From positions 154,451 to 218,450 of the forward strand of contig JBHGYD010000003.1 in the NCBI GenBank assembly GCA_041920415.1: a stretch of 64,000 nucleotides of DNA. Direction: 5' to 3'. The DNA comes from JBHGYD01 sp041920415. Its GTDB lineage: Bacteria > Bacillota > Bacilli > Bacillales > Anoxybacillaceae. Under the pieces are notes generated by a model. It was not told where the DNA came from. It saw only the letters and a program-made list of their open reading frames with translations, and did not search any database. Below, piece after piece: positions 17,301 through 24,798 of this stretch (the stretch's first letter is position 1; every line of letters begins with the position of its first letter). Both the position numbers and the translations under genes were made by a program.

Positions 17301-17570
17301 GAGTGTCGGTAAAATCGCGTCTGGTCGCTCTTTACGAATAATGCGGGAAACGAATTCAAGCGTTAACGGCTCCATATACACTTTGTCGGCAATTTCCGTA
17401 TCCGTCATAATCGTCGCTGGGTTCGAGTTCACTAAAATGACTTTATATCCTTCTTCTTTTAACGCCAAACATGCTTGTGTTCCTGCATAGTCAAATTCCG
17501 CTGCTTGACCAATGACAATCGGCCCGGAACCAATGACTAAAATTGTTTCAATATCTTGACGTTTAGGCAT
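14373..17570 (-). CDS. carB: Carbamoyl-phosphate synthase, large subunit
   Basis: The 1065-residue large subunit makes carbamoyl phosphate from bicarbonate, ammonia and two ATP. It carries two homologous ATP-grasp halves, each beginning with a P-loop-like G-S-G-P-I (I-V-I-G-Q and R-I-G-Q-G), and a C-terminal allosteric MGS-like domain. The frame is open to 17603; the chosen ATG at 17570 starts M-P-K-R-Q-D-I-E-T-I-L and matches the family. It overlaps the carA 3' end by 8 bases. This is the pyrimidine-specific enzyme (pyrAB of B. subtilis). Confidence 0.96.
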   Translation of the reverse strand: MPKRQDIETILVIGSGPIVIGQAAEFDYAGTQACLALKEEGYKVILVNSNPATIMTDTEIADKVYMEPLTLEFVSRIIRKERPDAILPTLGGQTGLNLAVELAKAGVLEECGVEILGTKLEAIEQAEDREQFRALMNELGEPVPESEIIHSLEEAYTFVETVGYPVIVRPAFTLGGTGGGICTNEQELIDIVSSGLKMSPVHQCLLEKSIAGYKEIEYEVMRDASDNAIVVCNMENIDPVGIHTGDSIVVAPSQTLSDREYQLLRNASLRIIRALGIEGGCNVQLALDPHSFHYYVIEVNPRVSRSSALASKATGYPIAKLAAKIAVGLTLDEIMNPVTGKTYACFEPTLDYVVTKIPRFPFDKFESANRRLGTQMKATGEVMAIGRTFEESLLKAVRSLETNVYHLELKNAETVSDELLEKRIRKAGDERLFYIAEALRRGFTIEQIHEWSQIDRFFLTKIENIVRYESVLRENIGDLDVLRKAKELGFADVTIAKLWNKYECDIYEIRKQAGIVPVYKMVDTCAAEFESETPYYYSTYEEENESIVTERNSIVVLGSGPIRIGQGIEFDYATVHSVWAIKEAGYEAIIINNNPETVSTDFSISDKLYFEPLTIEDVMHVIDLEKPVGVIVQFGGQTAINLAAELTARGVRILGTSLEDLDRAEDRDKFEQTLSELGIPKPKGKTAFSVEEAVRIAQEIGYPVLVRPSYVLGGRAMEIVYQEEELLHYMENAVKVNPQHPVLIDRYLIGKEIEVDAISDGETVLIPGIMEHIERAGVHSGDSIAVYPPQTLEPHIKQKIADYTIKLAKGLRIVGLLNIQFVMYKGEVYVLEVNPRSSRTVPFLSKITGVPMANIATKVILGKKLVELGYEIGLRRESDGVYVKVPVFSFAKLRNVDISLGPEMKSTGEVIGKDTTFEKALYKGLVASGIHIRSYGAVLLTIADKDKEEAIDLARRFHHIGYQLLATSGTAEVLKAENIPVTVVNKIHSDSPNILDVIRQGKAQVVINTLTKGKQPESDGFRIRREAVENGIPCLTSLDTAKAMLQVIESMTFSTTAMSEKLVRS

Positions 17571-18657
17571 GGACGACTTCCCCTTCCTTCTTGAACTGTT
17601 CAATCATCGCGATAAATTCGTCAAATAAGTGATTGGCATCTTCTGGACCAGGAGAGGCTTCTGGATGGTATTGCACTGTAAACGCTGGATAATCGAGATG
17701 GCGCAATCCTTCAATCGTTCCGTCGTTTAACGCGATATGGGTGACTTCTAATCTCGTCTGTTTTAATGATTGTTCATTGACGGTATAGCCATGGTTTTGC
17801 GAGGTGATCGCCACTTTTCCTGTTGCCAAATGTTTGACTGGATGATTCGAGCCGCGATGACCGAATTTCATTTTTTCCGTATCCGCACCGCAAGCAAGCG
17901 CGAACAATTGATGACCAAGACAAATGCCAAAGAGCGGTACTTTTCCTAGTATTCCTTGTATCATTTCAATCGCTTCCGGTACGTTTTTTGGGTCTCCAGG
18001 TCCGTTCGAAAGCATAATGCCATCCGGTCTTAACCGAAGCACGTCTTCCGCTGTTGCATTGTATGGAAGAACAATGACATCGCAATTTCGCTTATTCAAC
18101 TCGCGCAAAATTCCGTGCTTCATGCCAAAATCAACTAGAACAACGCGATGCCCACGTCCCGGACTTGGATAAGCGCTTTTCGTTGAAACGCGCTTCACTT
18201 GGTCGTTTGGTAGACTTGTAGATTTTAAATAGTCAACAACTTCATGAACGCTCATATCTATATCGCAAATCATCCCTTTTAGCGTTCCGTGCTGACGGAT
18301 TATTCTCGTTAATTTTCTTGTATCAATGCCCGCTAAGCCGGGAATGTGTTTCGCTTTTAAATATTCATCAAGCGTCATTTCATTTCGCCAATTCGAAGGG
18401 ACGTCGCATACTTCTTTGACAATAAGTCCATGAATATGCGGCTCAATCGATTCGAAATCATCGCGATTAATCCCGTAATTACCAATCAACGGATACGTCA
18501 TCGTGACAATTTGTCCGCAATAAGAAGGATCGGATAAAATTTCTTGATAGCCTGTCATTCCCGTATTAAATACGACTTCTCCCATCTTTTTTTCCATGCT
18601 GCCAAACGCATCGCCGATAAAAAAGGTTCCATCTTCTAAAATGAGTTGTCGCTTCAT
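17563..18657 (-). CDS. carA: Carbamoyl-phosphate synthase, small (glutaminase) subunit
   Basis: The glutamine amidotransferase subunit (about 364 residues) supplies ammonia to CarB. The class I triad is visible: nucleophile Cys in F-G-I-C-L-G-H-Q-L and His/Glu in Y-H-P-E-A-S-P-G-P. The N-terminal M-K-R-Q-L-I-L-E-D-G-T-F-F-I-G-D is typical of the family and fixes the start at 18657 (an ATG one codon earlier is also possible). The start is interleaved with the pyrC stop codon, so the two are coupled. Confidence 0.96.
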   Translation of the reverse strand: MKRQLILEDGTFFIGDAFGSMEKKMGEVVFNTGMTGYQEILSDPSYCGQIVTMTYPLIGNYGINRDDFESIEPHIHGLIVKEVCDVPSNWRNEMTLDEYLKAKHIPGLAGIDTRKLTRIIRQHGTLKGMICDIDMSVHEVVDYLKSTSLPNDQVKRVSTKSAYPSPGRGHRVVLVDFGMKHGILRELNKRNCDVIVLPYNATAEDVLRLRPDGIMLSNGPGDPKNVPEAIEMIQGILGKVPLFGICLGHQLFALACGADTEKMKFGHRGSNHPVKHLATGKVAITSQNHGYTVNEQSLKQTRLEVTHIALNDGTIEGLRHLDYPAFTVQYHPEASPGPEDANHLFDEFIAMIEQFKKEGEVVHA

Positions 18658-19943
18658 CATTCCTCTCTCCCTTTCTGCCAAACAAGTTTTCCACCGACAA
18701 ATGTCATGACCGGCCAGCCTTTACATTTCCAACCGGCAAATGGGGTATTTTTTCCTTTTGAAGCAAAAGTGTTAGGGTCAATAATGGACTCAGTCTGTAA
18801 ATCAATCACCGTTAAATCGGCCCTATTTCCTACAGCTAACCTTCCCGCTTGCAAGCGAAACGCTTCCGCTGGTTTGACGGTGAAAAAGTCAACAAGCTGC
18901 TTTAACGTTAACACGTTCGTTTCTACGAAATGTGTGTAAAGAAGGGGAAACGCTGTTTCTAAACCGACAATCCCAAACGGGGCAAGAACGATTCCTTCAC
19001 GTTTTTCCGTTTCTGTATGCGGTGCATGATCGGTCGCAATAAAGTCAATCGTCCCATCTAATAACCCTTCGATTAAGGCTTCGCGGTCTTCTTTGCTTCT
19101 TAGCGGTGGATTCATTTTATAATTCGCATCAAGATCGGAAATATCTTCATCACAAAGCAAGAGATGATGCGGTGTCACTTCCGCGGTAACACGAATGCCA
19201 GCTCGCTTTGCATCGCGCACAACACGAACAGATTCTTTCGTGCTAATGTGGCATACATGATAGTGACAACCTGTTGCTTCCGCTAACAGCACATCGCGCG
19301 CAATATGAACCGATTCACATACAGATGGAATGCCGTTTATACCGTGCCGTTTCGCAAATTCTCCGTCGTGAACGACACCGTTGTTCGTTAACGTGTTATC
19401 TTCGCAATGAGCAACGATCGGCATATCGAGGGCTGCCGCCCGCTTCATCGCTTCATACATCATGCCCGCAGACTGTACCCCAACTCCGTCGTCCGTAAAC
19501 GCAAATGCTCCCGCTTCTTTTAATGCGGCAAAATCGGTTAACTCTTTCCCTAACTGACGAACAGTAATCGCTCCATAAGATAAAACATTGACATATGCCG
19601 TTTCACGAATGCGCGACTGTAACCATTCCATTTGCTCTTTTGAATCTGGTACCGGTCTTGTATTCGGCATTGCGGCAATCGTCGTAAATCCACCTTTGGC
19701 CGCTGCAAGAGTCCCGGTGGCAATCGTTTCTTTCTGTTCACCACCCGGTTCGCGCAAATGAACATGTAAATCGATGAACCCTGGTGCAATGAAGTGCCCT
19801 TGAACATCGATGACCTCGTCCGATTCACCGTTATGTAATTCTGTTCCAACGGTCGTAATGATGCCTCCCTTTATTCTTACTTCCACTCGTTCTACTTCCC
19901 CATATTTATTAAACGACTTGCCATTTTTTAAGATGATAGCCAT
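18657..19943 (-). CDS. pyrC: Dihydroorotase
   Basis: PyrC cyclises carbamoyl-aspartate to dihydroorotate. The 428-residue protein has the metal-binding H-V-H-L-R-E-P-G motif, further His residues (V-A-H-C-E-D; C-H-I-S-T) and the catalytic A-T-D-H-A-P-H, as in type I dihydroorotases. It overlaps the 3' end of pyrB by 35 bases, so translation is probably coupled within the operon. Confidence 0.96.
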   Translation of the reverse strand: MAIILKNGKSFNKYGEVERVEVRIKGGIITTVGTELHNGESDEVIDVQGHFIAPGFIDLHVHLREPGGEQKETIATGTLAAAKGGFTTIAAMPNTRPVPDSKEQMEWLQSRIRETAYVNVLSYGAITVRQLGKELTDFAALKEAGAFAFTDDGVGVQSAGMMYEAMKRAAALDMPIVAHCEDNTLTNNGVVHDGEFAKRHGINGIPSVCESVHIARDVLLAEATGCHYHVCHISTKESVRVVRDAKRAGIRVTAEVTPHHLLLCDEDISDLDANYKMNPPLRSKEDREALIEGLLDGTIDFIATDHAPHTETEKREGIVLAPFGIVGLETAFPLLYTHFVETNVLTLKQLVDFFTVKPAEAFRLQAGRLAVGNRADLTVIDLQTESIIDPNTFASKGKNTPFAGWKCKGWPVMTFVGGKLVWQKGREE

Positions 19944-20829
19944 TGGTCATTCCCCCTTCTAACGCTCGTTTCAATACAGCCATACGCACATACACACCAT
20001 TTTCCATTTGTTTAAAAATGCGGGAACGTTCACATTCGACAAGGCTGCTTGCAATTTCAACATCGCGATTCACCGGAGCAGGGTGCAAAATAATACTACC
20101 TTCTTTCATACGCTTCGCTCGTTCGATGGTTAGCCCATAGCGTTCGTGATATTGCTCTTTTGTTAACCCCATCTTTTCACCATGCCGCTCATGTTGAATA
20201 CGCAATAACATCACAACATCCGCCTTGCGAATTGCTGTATCTAAATCAACATATGTTCCGTACGGATTCGCCTCATCTTTCCATTCATCAGGGCTCGAAA
20301 AGAGCACCGTCGCTCCTAATCGCGTTAATACTTCCGCATTGGAACGAGCGACACGGCTATGGCGAATATCACCGACAATCGCAACGGTCAATCCAACAAA
20401 AGTCTCAAACTCTTGGCGAATCGTCATTAAATCTAAGAGCGACTGCGTCGGATGATGACCACAACCATCACCCGCATTAATGATTGGAATTGATATCGAT
20501 TGCAACGATTCAAAATAGCGATCATGTGGATGACGAATGACAAGAGCACGCACCCCAATCGACTCTAACGTCCGAGCGGTGTCATATAATGTTTCTCCTT
20601 TTTGAACGCTTGATGTTTCAACATCAAACTGAATGGGCTGTAATCCTAATCTTCGTTCCGCCACTTCAAAACTACATTTTGTTCTTGTGCTCGGCTCGAA
20701 AAATAAATTCGCTACAAACGTTGGTTCGGAAACCGTCCATTTCTTTCCTTTTGCAAATGCATTCGCCTCTTCTAAAATGGACAACACTTCGTCAAGCGAT
20801 AGTTGCGATAACGTCAATAAATGTTTCAT
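19909..20829 (-). CDS. pyrB: Aspartate carbamoyltransferase, catalytic subunit
   Basis: PyrB condenses carbamoyl phosphate with aspartate. The carbamoyl-phosphate signature F-F-E-P-S-T-R-T-K and the motif H-P-x-Q-S-L-L-D are present. The length (306 residues) matches B. subtilis PyrB. No regulatory subunit (pyrI) is present, as usual in Firmicutes. It is the first gene after the third PyrR attenuator, which should set expression of pyrB and everything downstream. Confidence 0.96.
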   Translation of the reverse strand: MKHLLTLSQLSLDEVLSILEEANAFAKGKKWTVSEPTFVANLFFEPSTRTKCSFEVAERRLGLQPIQFDVETSSVQKGETLYDTARTLESIGVRALVIRHPHDRYFESLQSISIPIINAGDGCGHHPTQSLLDLMTIRQEFETFVGLTVAIVGDIRHSRVARSNAEVLTRLGATVLFSSPDEWKDEANPYGTYVDLDTAIRKADVVMLLRIQHERHGEKMGLTKEQYHERYGLTIERAKRMKEGSIILHPAPVNRDVEIASSLVECERSRIFKQMENGVYVRMAVLKRALEGGMTNGYHLKKWQVV

Positions 20830-20861
20830 CCGCCATGCTCTCCTCTGTCATTTTTTAATAA

Positions 20862-21001
20862 AAAACACCCTGTCCAATCGACAGGGTGTTTCACAGTTTT
20901 TCGCGTAAAAAGGCATGATGATAGAGCCCGATTCGTCACACATTCGGTCCATCTCGACTTTTTACCCGACTGCTACACCCTTTTAAGTCTCTCTGGACTT
21001 A
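20862..21001 (-). promoter_or_regulatory. PyrR-dependent attenuator between pyrP and pyrB
   Basis: The minus-strand transcript contains the PyrR-binding loop AGTCCAGAGAGACT (20986-21000) followed by a strong terminator, stem AACACCCTGTC / GACAGGGTGTT plus T's (20862-20891). UMP-bound PyrR stabilises the anti-antiterminator so the terminator forms and transcription stops before pyrB. The loop differs slightly from the other two (CAGAGAGAC instead of CCGTGAGGC). Confidence 0.9.
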
Positions 21002-21015
21002 ATTAAAAGGTGAAG

Positions 21016-22320
21016 TTACGCTACATGATTATCATTTTCCACTTCAAGTTCAAACATATTTTCAGCTGTTTCCGGACGACCCGGTAAAAGGAGATTTAAT
21101 AACACACCACAAATCGCAGCTAATGCCATTCCTTGAATTTGGAAGTGTTCTGACACTTTTAATACCGCACCACCAATTCCGATGACAAGAATGACAGACG
21201 AGATGACTAAATTTCGTTTGTCACCAAAGTCGATTTTGCTATCAACAAGCATGCGCAATCCAGAGGAAGCGATAATTCCAAAGAGCAAAATCGATACACC
21301 GCCCATGACCGGCGTTGGAATCGAACTAATAAGTGCTGTTACTTTGCCAACAAATCCGAAGATGATCGCAATGACCGCCGCACCGGCTAACACGTAGACG
21401 CTATAGACGCGCGTAATCGCAAGCACCCCGATATTTTCGCCGTATGTTGTTTTTGGCGGTCCACCGATGAGCGCGGAAATCATCGTTGCTGTACCATCCC
21501 CTAAAATCGAGCGATGTAAGCCCGGTTTTTTAATGTAATCACGACCAACTACTTTGCTTAACACAAGTTGGTGACCGATATGTTCCGATAGCGTCACAAC
21601 AGCAACCGGCACCATCAGAAGCACGATATCCCATGTCACGTGGACGTTATAATCAACAAACGGGATTAAAAAGTCCGGCATTTCAAACCATTTTGCTTTC
21701 GCCACTTGTGAAAAATCAACGATGCCAACCGCTAACGCATACACATAACCGACAATAATTCCCACTAATACCGGCACTAAGCTGAACATTCCTCTTAAGA
21801 AAATCGAGCAAACAATCGTAGCGGCAAGCGTCACTAACGCAACAGAAAAGTGGGTAAAGCTATATTTTCCGTCCGGATTGTTCATCGCCATATTGACCGC
21901 CGTATTCGCTAACCCTAATCCGATGACAATAATGACCGGACCGACAACAATCGGCGGCAACAAATTCATAATCCAGCGATATCCTGCTTTTTTAATGATT
22001 AACGCAACGACACCGTATACAAGTCCGGCCAAGAAGCTGCCAACCATCGCCGCTCCAGGACCGCCGGCCGCTTTTGCCGCGATAATCGGTGCGATAAACG
22101 CAAACGAAGAACCGAGATACGCAGGAACTTGCCATTTCGTAATGACTAAAAAGGCAAGTGTTCCTAATCCACTGGAAATGAGAGCGATTGATGGACTTAA
22201 TCCGACAAGATAAGGTACTAAAATCGTTGCACCAAACATGGCGAACAAATGTTGAAGACTGAGTGTCAACCACTGCAATGGTGACGGCACATCTTTAATA
22301 TCTAATACCGGTTTGCTCAT
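21016..22320 (-). CDS. pyrP: Uracil permease
   Basis: This NCS2-family uracil:proton symporter has about 434 residues and roughly 12-14 hydrophobic segments. It carries the family glutamate in V-V-T-L-S-E-H-I-G-H and the G-P-P-K-T-T-Y-G-E-N motif. The open frame extends to 22407, but that part runs back into the attenuator hairpin. The ATG at 22320 (M-S-K-P-V-L-D-I) with an AAAGGAGC site is the real start. Position between pyrR and pyrB and the attenuators on both sides match B. subtilis. Confidence 0.95.
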   Translation of the reverse strand: MSKPVLDIKDVPSPLQWLTLSLQHLFAMFGATILVPYLVGLSPSIALISSGLGTLAFLVITKWQVPAYLGSSFAFIAPIIAAKAAGGPGAAMVGSFLAGLVYGVVALIIKKAGYRWIMNLLPPIVVGPVIIVIGLGLANTAVNMAMNNPDGKYSFTHFSVALVTLAATIVCSIFLRGMFSLVPVLVGIIVGYVYALAVGIVDFSQVAKAKWFEMPDFLIPFVDYNVHVTWDIVLLMVPVAVVTLSEHIGHQLVLSKVVGRDYIKKPGLHRSILGDGTATMISALIGGPPKTTYGENIGVLAITRVYSVYVLAGAAVIAIIFGFVGKVTALISSIPTPVMGGVSILLFGIIASSGLRMLVDSKIDFGDKRNLVISSVILVIGIGGAVLKVSEHFQIQGMALAAICGVLLNLLLPGRPETAENMFELEVENDNHVA

Positions 22321-22349
22321 TTTTATTTGCTCCTTTCCATGTTTACATA

Positions 22350-22456
22350 AAAAAACCTCTTTGCCCTTATAAGGTGCAAAGAGGTACAGTTGTGGCCTAA
22401 AGAACATACTCTAGACTGTTCTCACTGTTCCCCTTTGTCAGCCTCACGGGACTGCT
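22350..22456 (-). promoter_or_regulatory. PyrR-dependent attenuator between pyrR and pyrP
   Basis: PyrR-binding loop CAGTCCCGTGAGGCTGAC (22437-22455), followed by terminator stem ACCTCTTTGC / GCAAAGAGGT and seven T's (22350-22386), all in the leader upstream of the pyrP ribosome site. Confidence 0.92.
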
Positions 22457-22473
22457 TTTAAAAAGGGAAGCTA

Positions 22474-23013
22474 TTATTTTTCATGAATACTTACTTGATC
22501 AAGTCCATCGACTTCCGTTAATTCAACAACAATCATTTCAGAACTGGATGTTGGGATATTTTTTCCTACAAAATCGGCGCGAATCGGCAACTCGCGATGA
22601 CCGCGATCAACGAGCACCGCCAATTGAATTTGTGCAGGACGTCCAAGATCCATCACTGCGTCCATCGCTGCGCGCACCGTTCTCCCTGTAAACAATACGT
22701 CATCGACTAAAATGACTTTTTTATTTGTCACATCAAACGGCACATCCGTCCCTTTCACAAGCGGTTCATGATCGCTTGTTTTCACTGTTAAATCATCGCG
22801 ATAGAGCGTAATATCTAACTCCCCAACTGGAATGGACGTTCCTTCAATTTGCTCAATTCGTTCCGCAAGCCGCTTCGCTAAATAAATACCGCGCGTCTTT
22901 ATGCCAATAAGCACGCAATCGTCAATTCCTTTATTGCGCTCAATAATTTCGTGAGCAATTCGCGTTAGCGCGCGACGAATCGCTTGTTCATCCAAAACAA
23001 CTGCTTTTTGCAT
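22474..23013 (-). CDS. pyrR: Bifunctional pyr operon attenuation protein / uracil phosphoribosyltransferase
   Basis: PyrR senses UMP/UTP and binds the attenuator loops in pyr mRNA; it also has weak uracil phosphoribosyltransferase activity. The PRPP loop V-I-L-V-D-D-V-L-F-T-G-R-T is present and the length (179 residues) is standard. The frame is open to 23073, through the attenuator, but the ATG at 23013 preceded by GGAGGTG is the true start. It is the first gene of the operon and is itself controlled by an attenuator. Confidence 0.96.
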   Translation of the reverse strand: MQKAVVLDEQAIRRALTRIAHEIIERNKGIDDCVLIGIKTRGIYLAKRLAERIEQIEGTSIPVGELDITLYRDDLTVKTSDHEPLVKGTDVPFDVTNKKVILVDDVLFTGRTVRAAMDAVMDLGRPAQIQLAVLVDRGHRELPIRADFVGKNIPTSSSEMIVVELTEVDGLDQVSIHEK

Positions 23014-23030
23014 CGTTTCACCTCCATACA

Positions 23031-23117
23031 AAAACCCTCTCACCGATCCGGCGAGAGGGCGGAAAAACTCCATATATAATCATAACATCCGACTCCTTCT
23101 CAGCCTCACGGGACTGA
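23031..23117 (-). promoter_or_regulatory. PyrR-dependent attenuator in the pyrR leader
   Basis: PyrR-binding loop CAGTCCCGTGAGGCTGAG (23099-23116) is followed by terminator stem CCCTCTCGCC / GGTGAGAGGG and T's (23031-23060). This is the first of three copies in the operon. Confidence 0.92.
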
Positions 23118-23145
23118 ATTTAAAGGCTCTTATTCACTTGAGTTC

Positions 23146-23174
23146 ATTTTACTTTTACGTATCACGTTTGTCAA
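23146..23174 (-). promoter_or_regulatory. SigA-type promoter of the pyr operon
   Basis: Minus strand: -35 TTGACA (23169-23174), 17-base spacer, -10 TAAAAT (23146-23151). It lies just upstream of the pyrR attenuator. The -35 box overlaps the stop codon region of rluD. Confidence 0.85.
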
Positions 23175-24085
23175 CGATTATTTCGTAATATTTCCAAAAG
23201 ATGCTCAAATTCTTTTGGAAGTGGCGCTTCGAACTCCAAATATTCCCCGGTACGTGGATGAGTAAAACCTAATACGCCTGCATGTAACGCTTGCCCGTCA
23301 ATCGGCAACGTCTTCTTTGGACCATACTTCGGATCTCCAGCAAGCGGATAGCCGATGTATTTCATATGGACACGAATTTGATGAGTTCTTCCTGTTTCCA
23401 ACTGACATTCAATAAATGTGTAGTGGTTAAATCGCTCTAACACACGAAAATGCGTGACTGCTTCTTTCCCGTTCTCTTCGGTTACCGCCATTTTTTGGCG
23501 ATCATGCTTATCACGACCAATTGGTGCATCGATCGTTCCATAATCATGCGGAATAACCCCATGAACAATCGCCTTATATTTGCGAGTGACTGTTTTGTTA
23601 ACAAGTTGATTAACAAGCGACGTATGAGCAACATCGTTTTTTGCGACCATTAATAACCCGGATGTATCTTTATCAATGCGATGCACGATACCGGGACGAA
23701 GCACGCCATTAATGCCCGATAAATCTTTACAATGGGCAAGTAGCGCGTTCACAAGCGTTCCTCTCATATGACCAGGAGCAGGATGAACGACCATGCCGCG
23801 CGGTTTATTGACGACGAGCACATCCGAGTCTTCATAATAAATATCCAATTCGATTTCTTCCGGCTCCACATGAAGCGGTTCTGGCTCTGGAAGATGAATG
23901 ACAACAACATCGCCCGCAGAACACTTGTAATTCGCTTTCACTGGCTTATCGTTGACAGTCACAAGCCCCTCTTTTATCCATTGTTGTACTTTCGAGCGTG
24001 ACCATTCTTCGTTGAGGGCGGAAATCACTTTATCGATTCGTTCGTTATCGTACTCTTCCTCAATGTGAAATTGAACAACATCCAT
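23171..24085 (-). CDS. RluD-family 23S rRNA/RNA pseudouridine synthase
   Basis: The 304-residue protein has an N-terminal S4 RNA-binding domain (about 12-75) and an RluA/RluD catalytic domain with the signature H-R-I-D-K-D-T-S-G-L-L (catalytic Asp) and T-G-R-T-H-Q-I-R-V-H. It is the ylyB equivalent of B. subtilis, in the same place between lspA and pyrR. The exact target uridines cannot be read from sequence. Its ATG at 24085 overlaps the lspA stop codon (TAATG). The frame is open further upstream but lacks a ribosome site there. Confidence 0.93.
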   Translation of the reverse strand: MDVVQFHIEEEYDNERIDKVISALNEEWSRSKVQQWIKEGLVTVNDKPVKANYKCSAGDVVVIHLPEPEPLHVEPEEIELDIYYEDSDVLVVNKPRGMVVHPAPGHMRGTLVNALLAHCKDLSGINGVLRPGIVHRIDKDTSGLLMVAKNDVAHTSLVNQLVNKTVTRKYKAIVHGVIPHDYGTIDAPIGRDKHDRQKMAVTEENGKEAVTHFRVLERFNHYTFIECQLETGRTHQIRVHMKYIGYPLAGDPKYGPKKTLPIDGQALHAGVLGFTHPRTGEYLEFEAPLPKEFEHLLEILRNNR

Positions 24086-24549
24086 TACTGATTCTCCTTT
24101 TCCTTCGTTCCAGCAAAAAATGTTTGTAAAAAGACGAGTGCCACACCGATACATAGTGCGGAGTCAGCGATATTAAAAATTGGAAAGTTGTAGGTAAAAA
24201 TAAATGTATGAATAAAATCAACGACCTCTTTACGAACAAGCCGATCAATAAAATTACCGATTGCTCCGCCAAGCATAAGACCAAGGGCAACGCCAAACAA
24301 CCTTTGTTCTCGCGGCAAGCGTTGAATATAAACAACTAAACCGATCACTACAATAATCGTAATCATATAAAAAAGCCAAAACTGCCCTTGTAAAATCCCC
24401 CATGCCGCCCCACGATTTCGGTGAGAAGTAATATATAACACATTTGGAATGATGGTGATACTTTCTCCAAACCGCATATACTTCACAACAAGCCACTTTG
24501 TAAACTGATCGATTGCTATAACGATAAGCGCAATAACATAATAAATCAC
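24085..24549 (-). CDS. lspA: Lipoprotein signal peptidase (signal peptidase II)
   Basis: LspA is an inner-membrane aspartyl protease that removes the signal peptide of prolipoproteins after lipid attachment. The 154-residue protein has four membrane helices. The catalytic Asp residues lie in G-A-I-G-N-F-I-D-R and F-N-I-A-D-S, with N-R-G-A-A-W-G also conserved. It sits between ileS and the rluD-type gene, as in Bacillus, but without the usual ylyA gene in front. Confidence 0.95.
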   Translation of the reverse strand: MIYYVIALIVIAIDQFTKWLVVKYMRFGESITIIPNVLYITSHRNRGAAWGILQGQFWLFYMITIIVVIGLVVYIQRLPREQRLFGVALGLMLGGAIGNFIDRLVRKEVVDFIHTFIFTYNFPIFNIADSALCIGVALVFLQTFFAGTKEKENQ

Positions 24550-24757
24550 ACGATTACCCCCAACTCGACATATGTACTTATGAATTGTAGCACAATCATA
24601 GAACAGTAGACAATGTGTTCTGATTGCATAACAGTATTAGGCAGCCGTATTGATTAACAAATAGCTCGCTTTCCCTCCACATTCGCCGAATGCGTCAGAA
24701 AAGCGCAAGTGTTCTCTTTATAAAACGGCTGCTATTTTTATTGCTCGTGCGCAAGGC

Positions 24758-24795
24758 AAAAAACAGGGCCGCCTTTAATGTGGCGAGCCCCGTTT
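24758..24795 (-). terminator. Terminator after ileS
   Basis: Minus-strand stem CGGGGCTCGCC / GGCGGCCCTG followed by six T's, shortly after the ileS stop codon. The rest of the 250-base gap to lspA shows no gene. Confidence 0.75.
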
Positions 24796-24798
24796 GTG

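Noticed and set aside
22321..22407. N-terminal extension of the pyrP frame
   Set aside because: It would translate the attenuator hairpin; family alignment and the ribosome site put the start at 22320.
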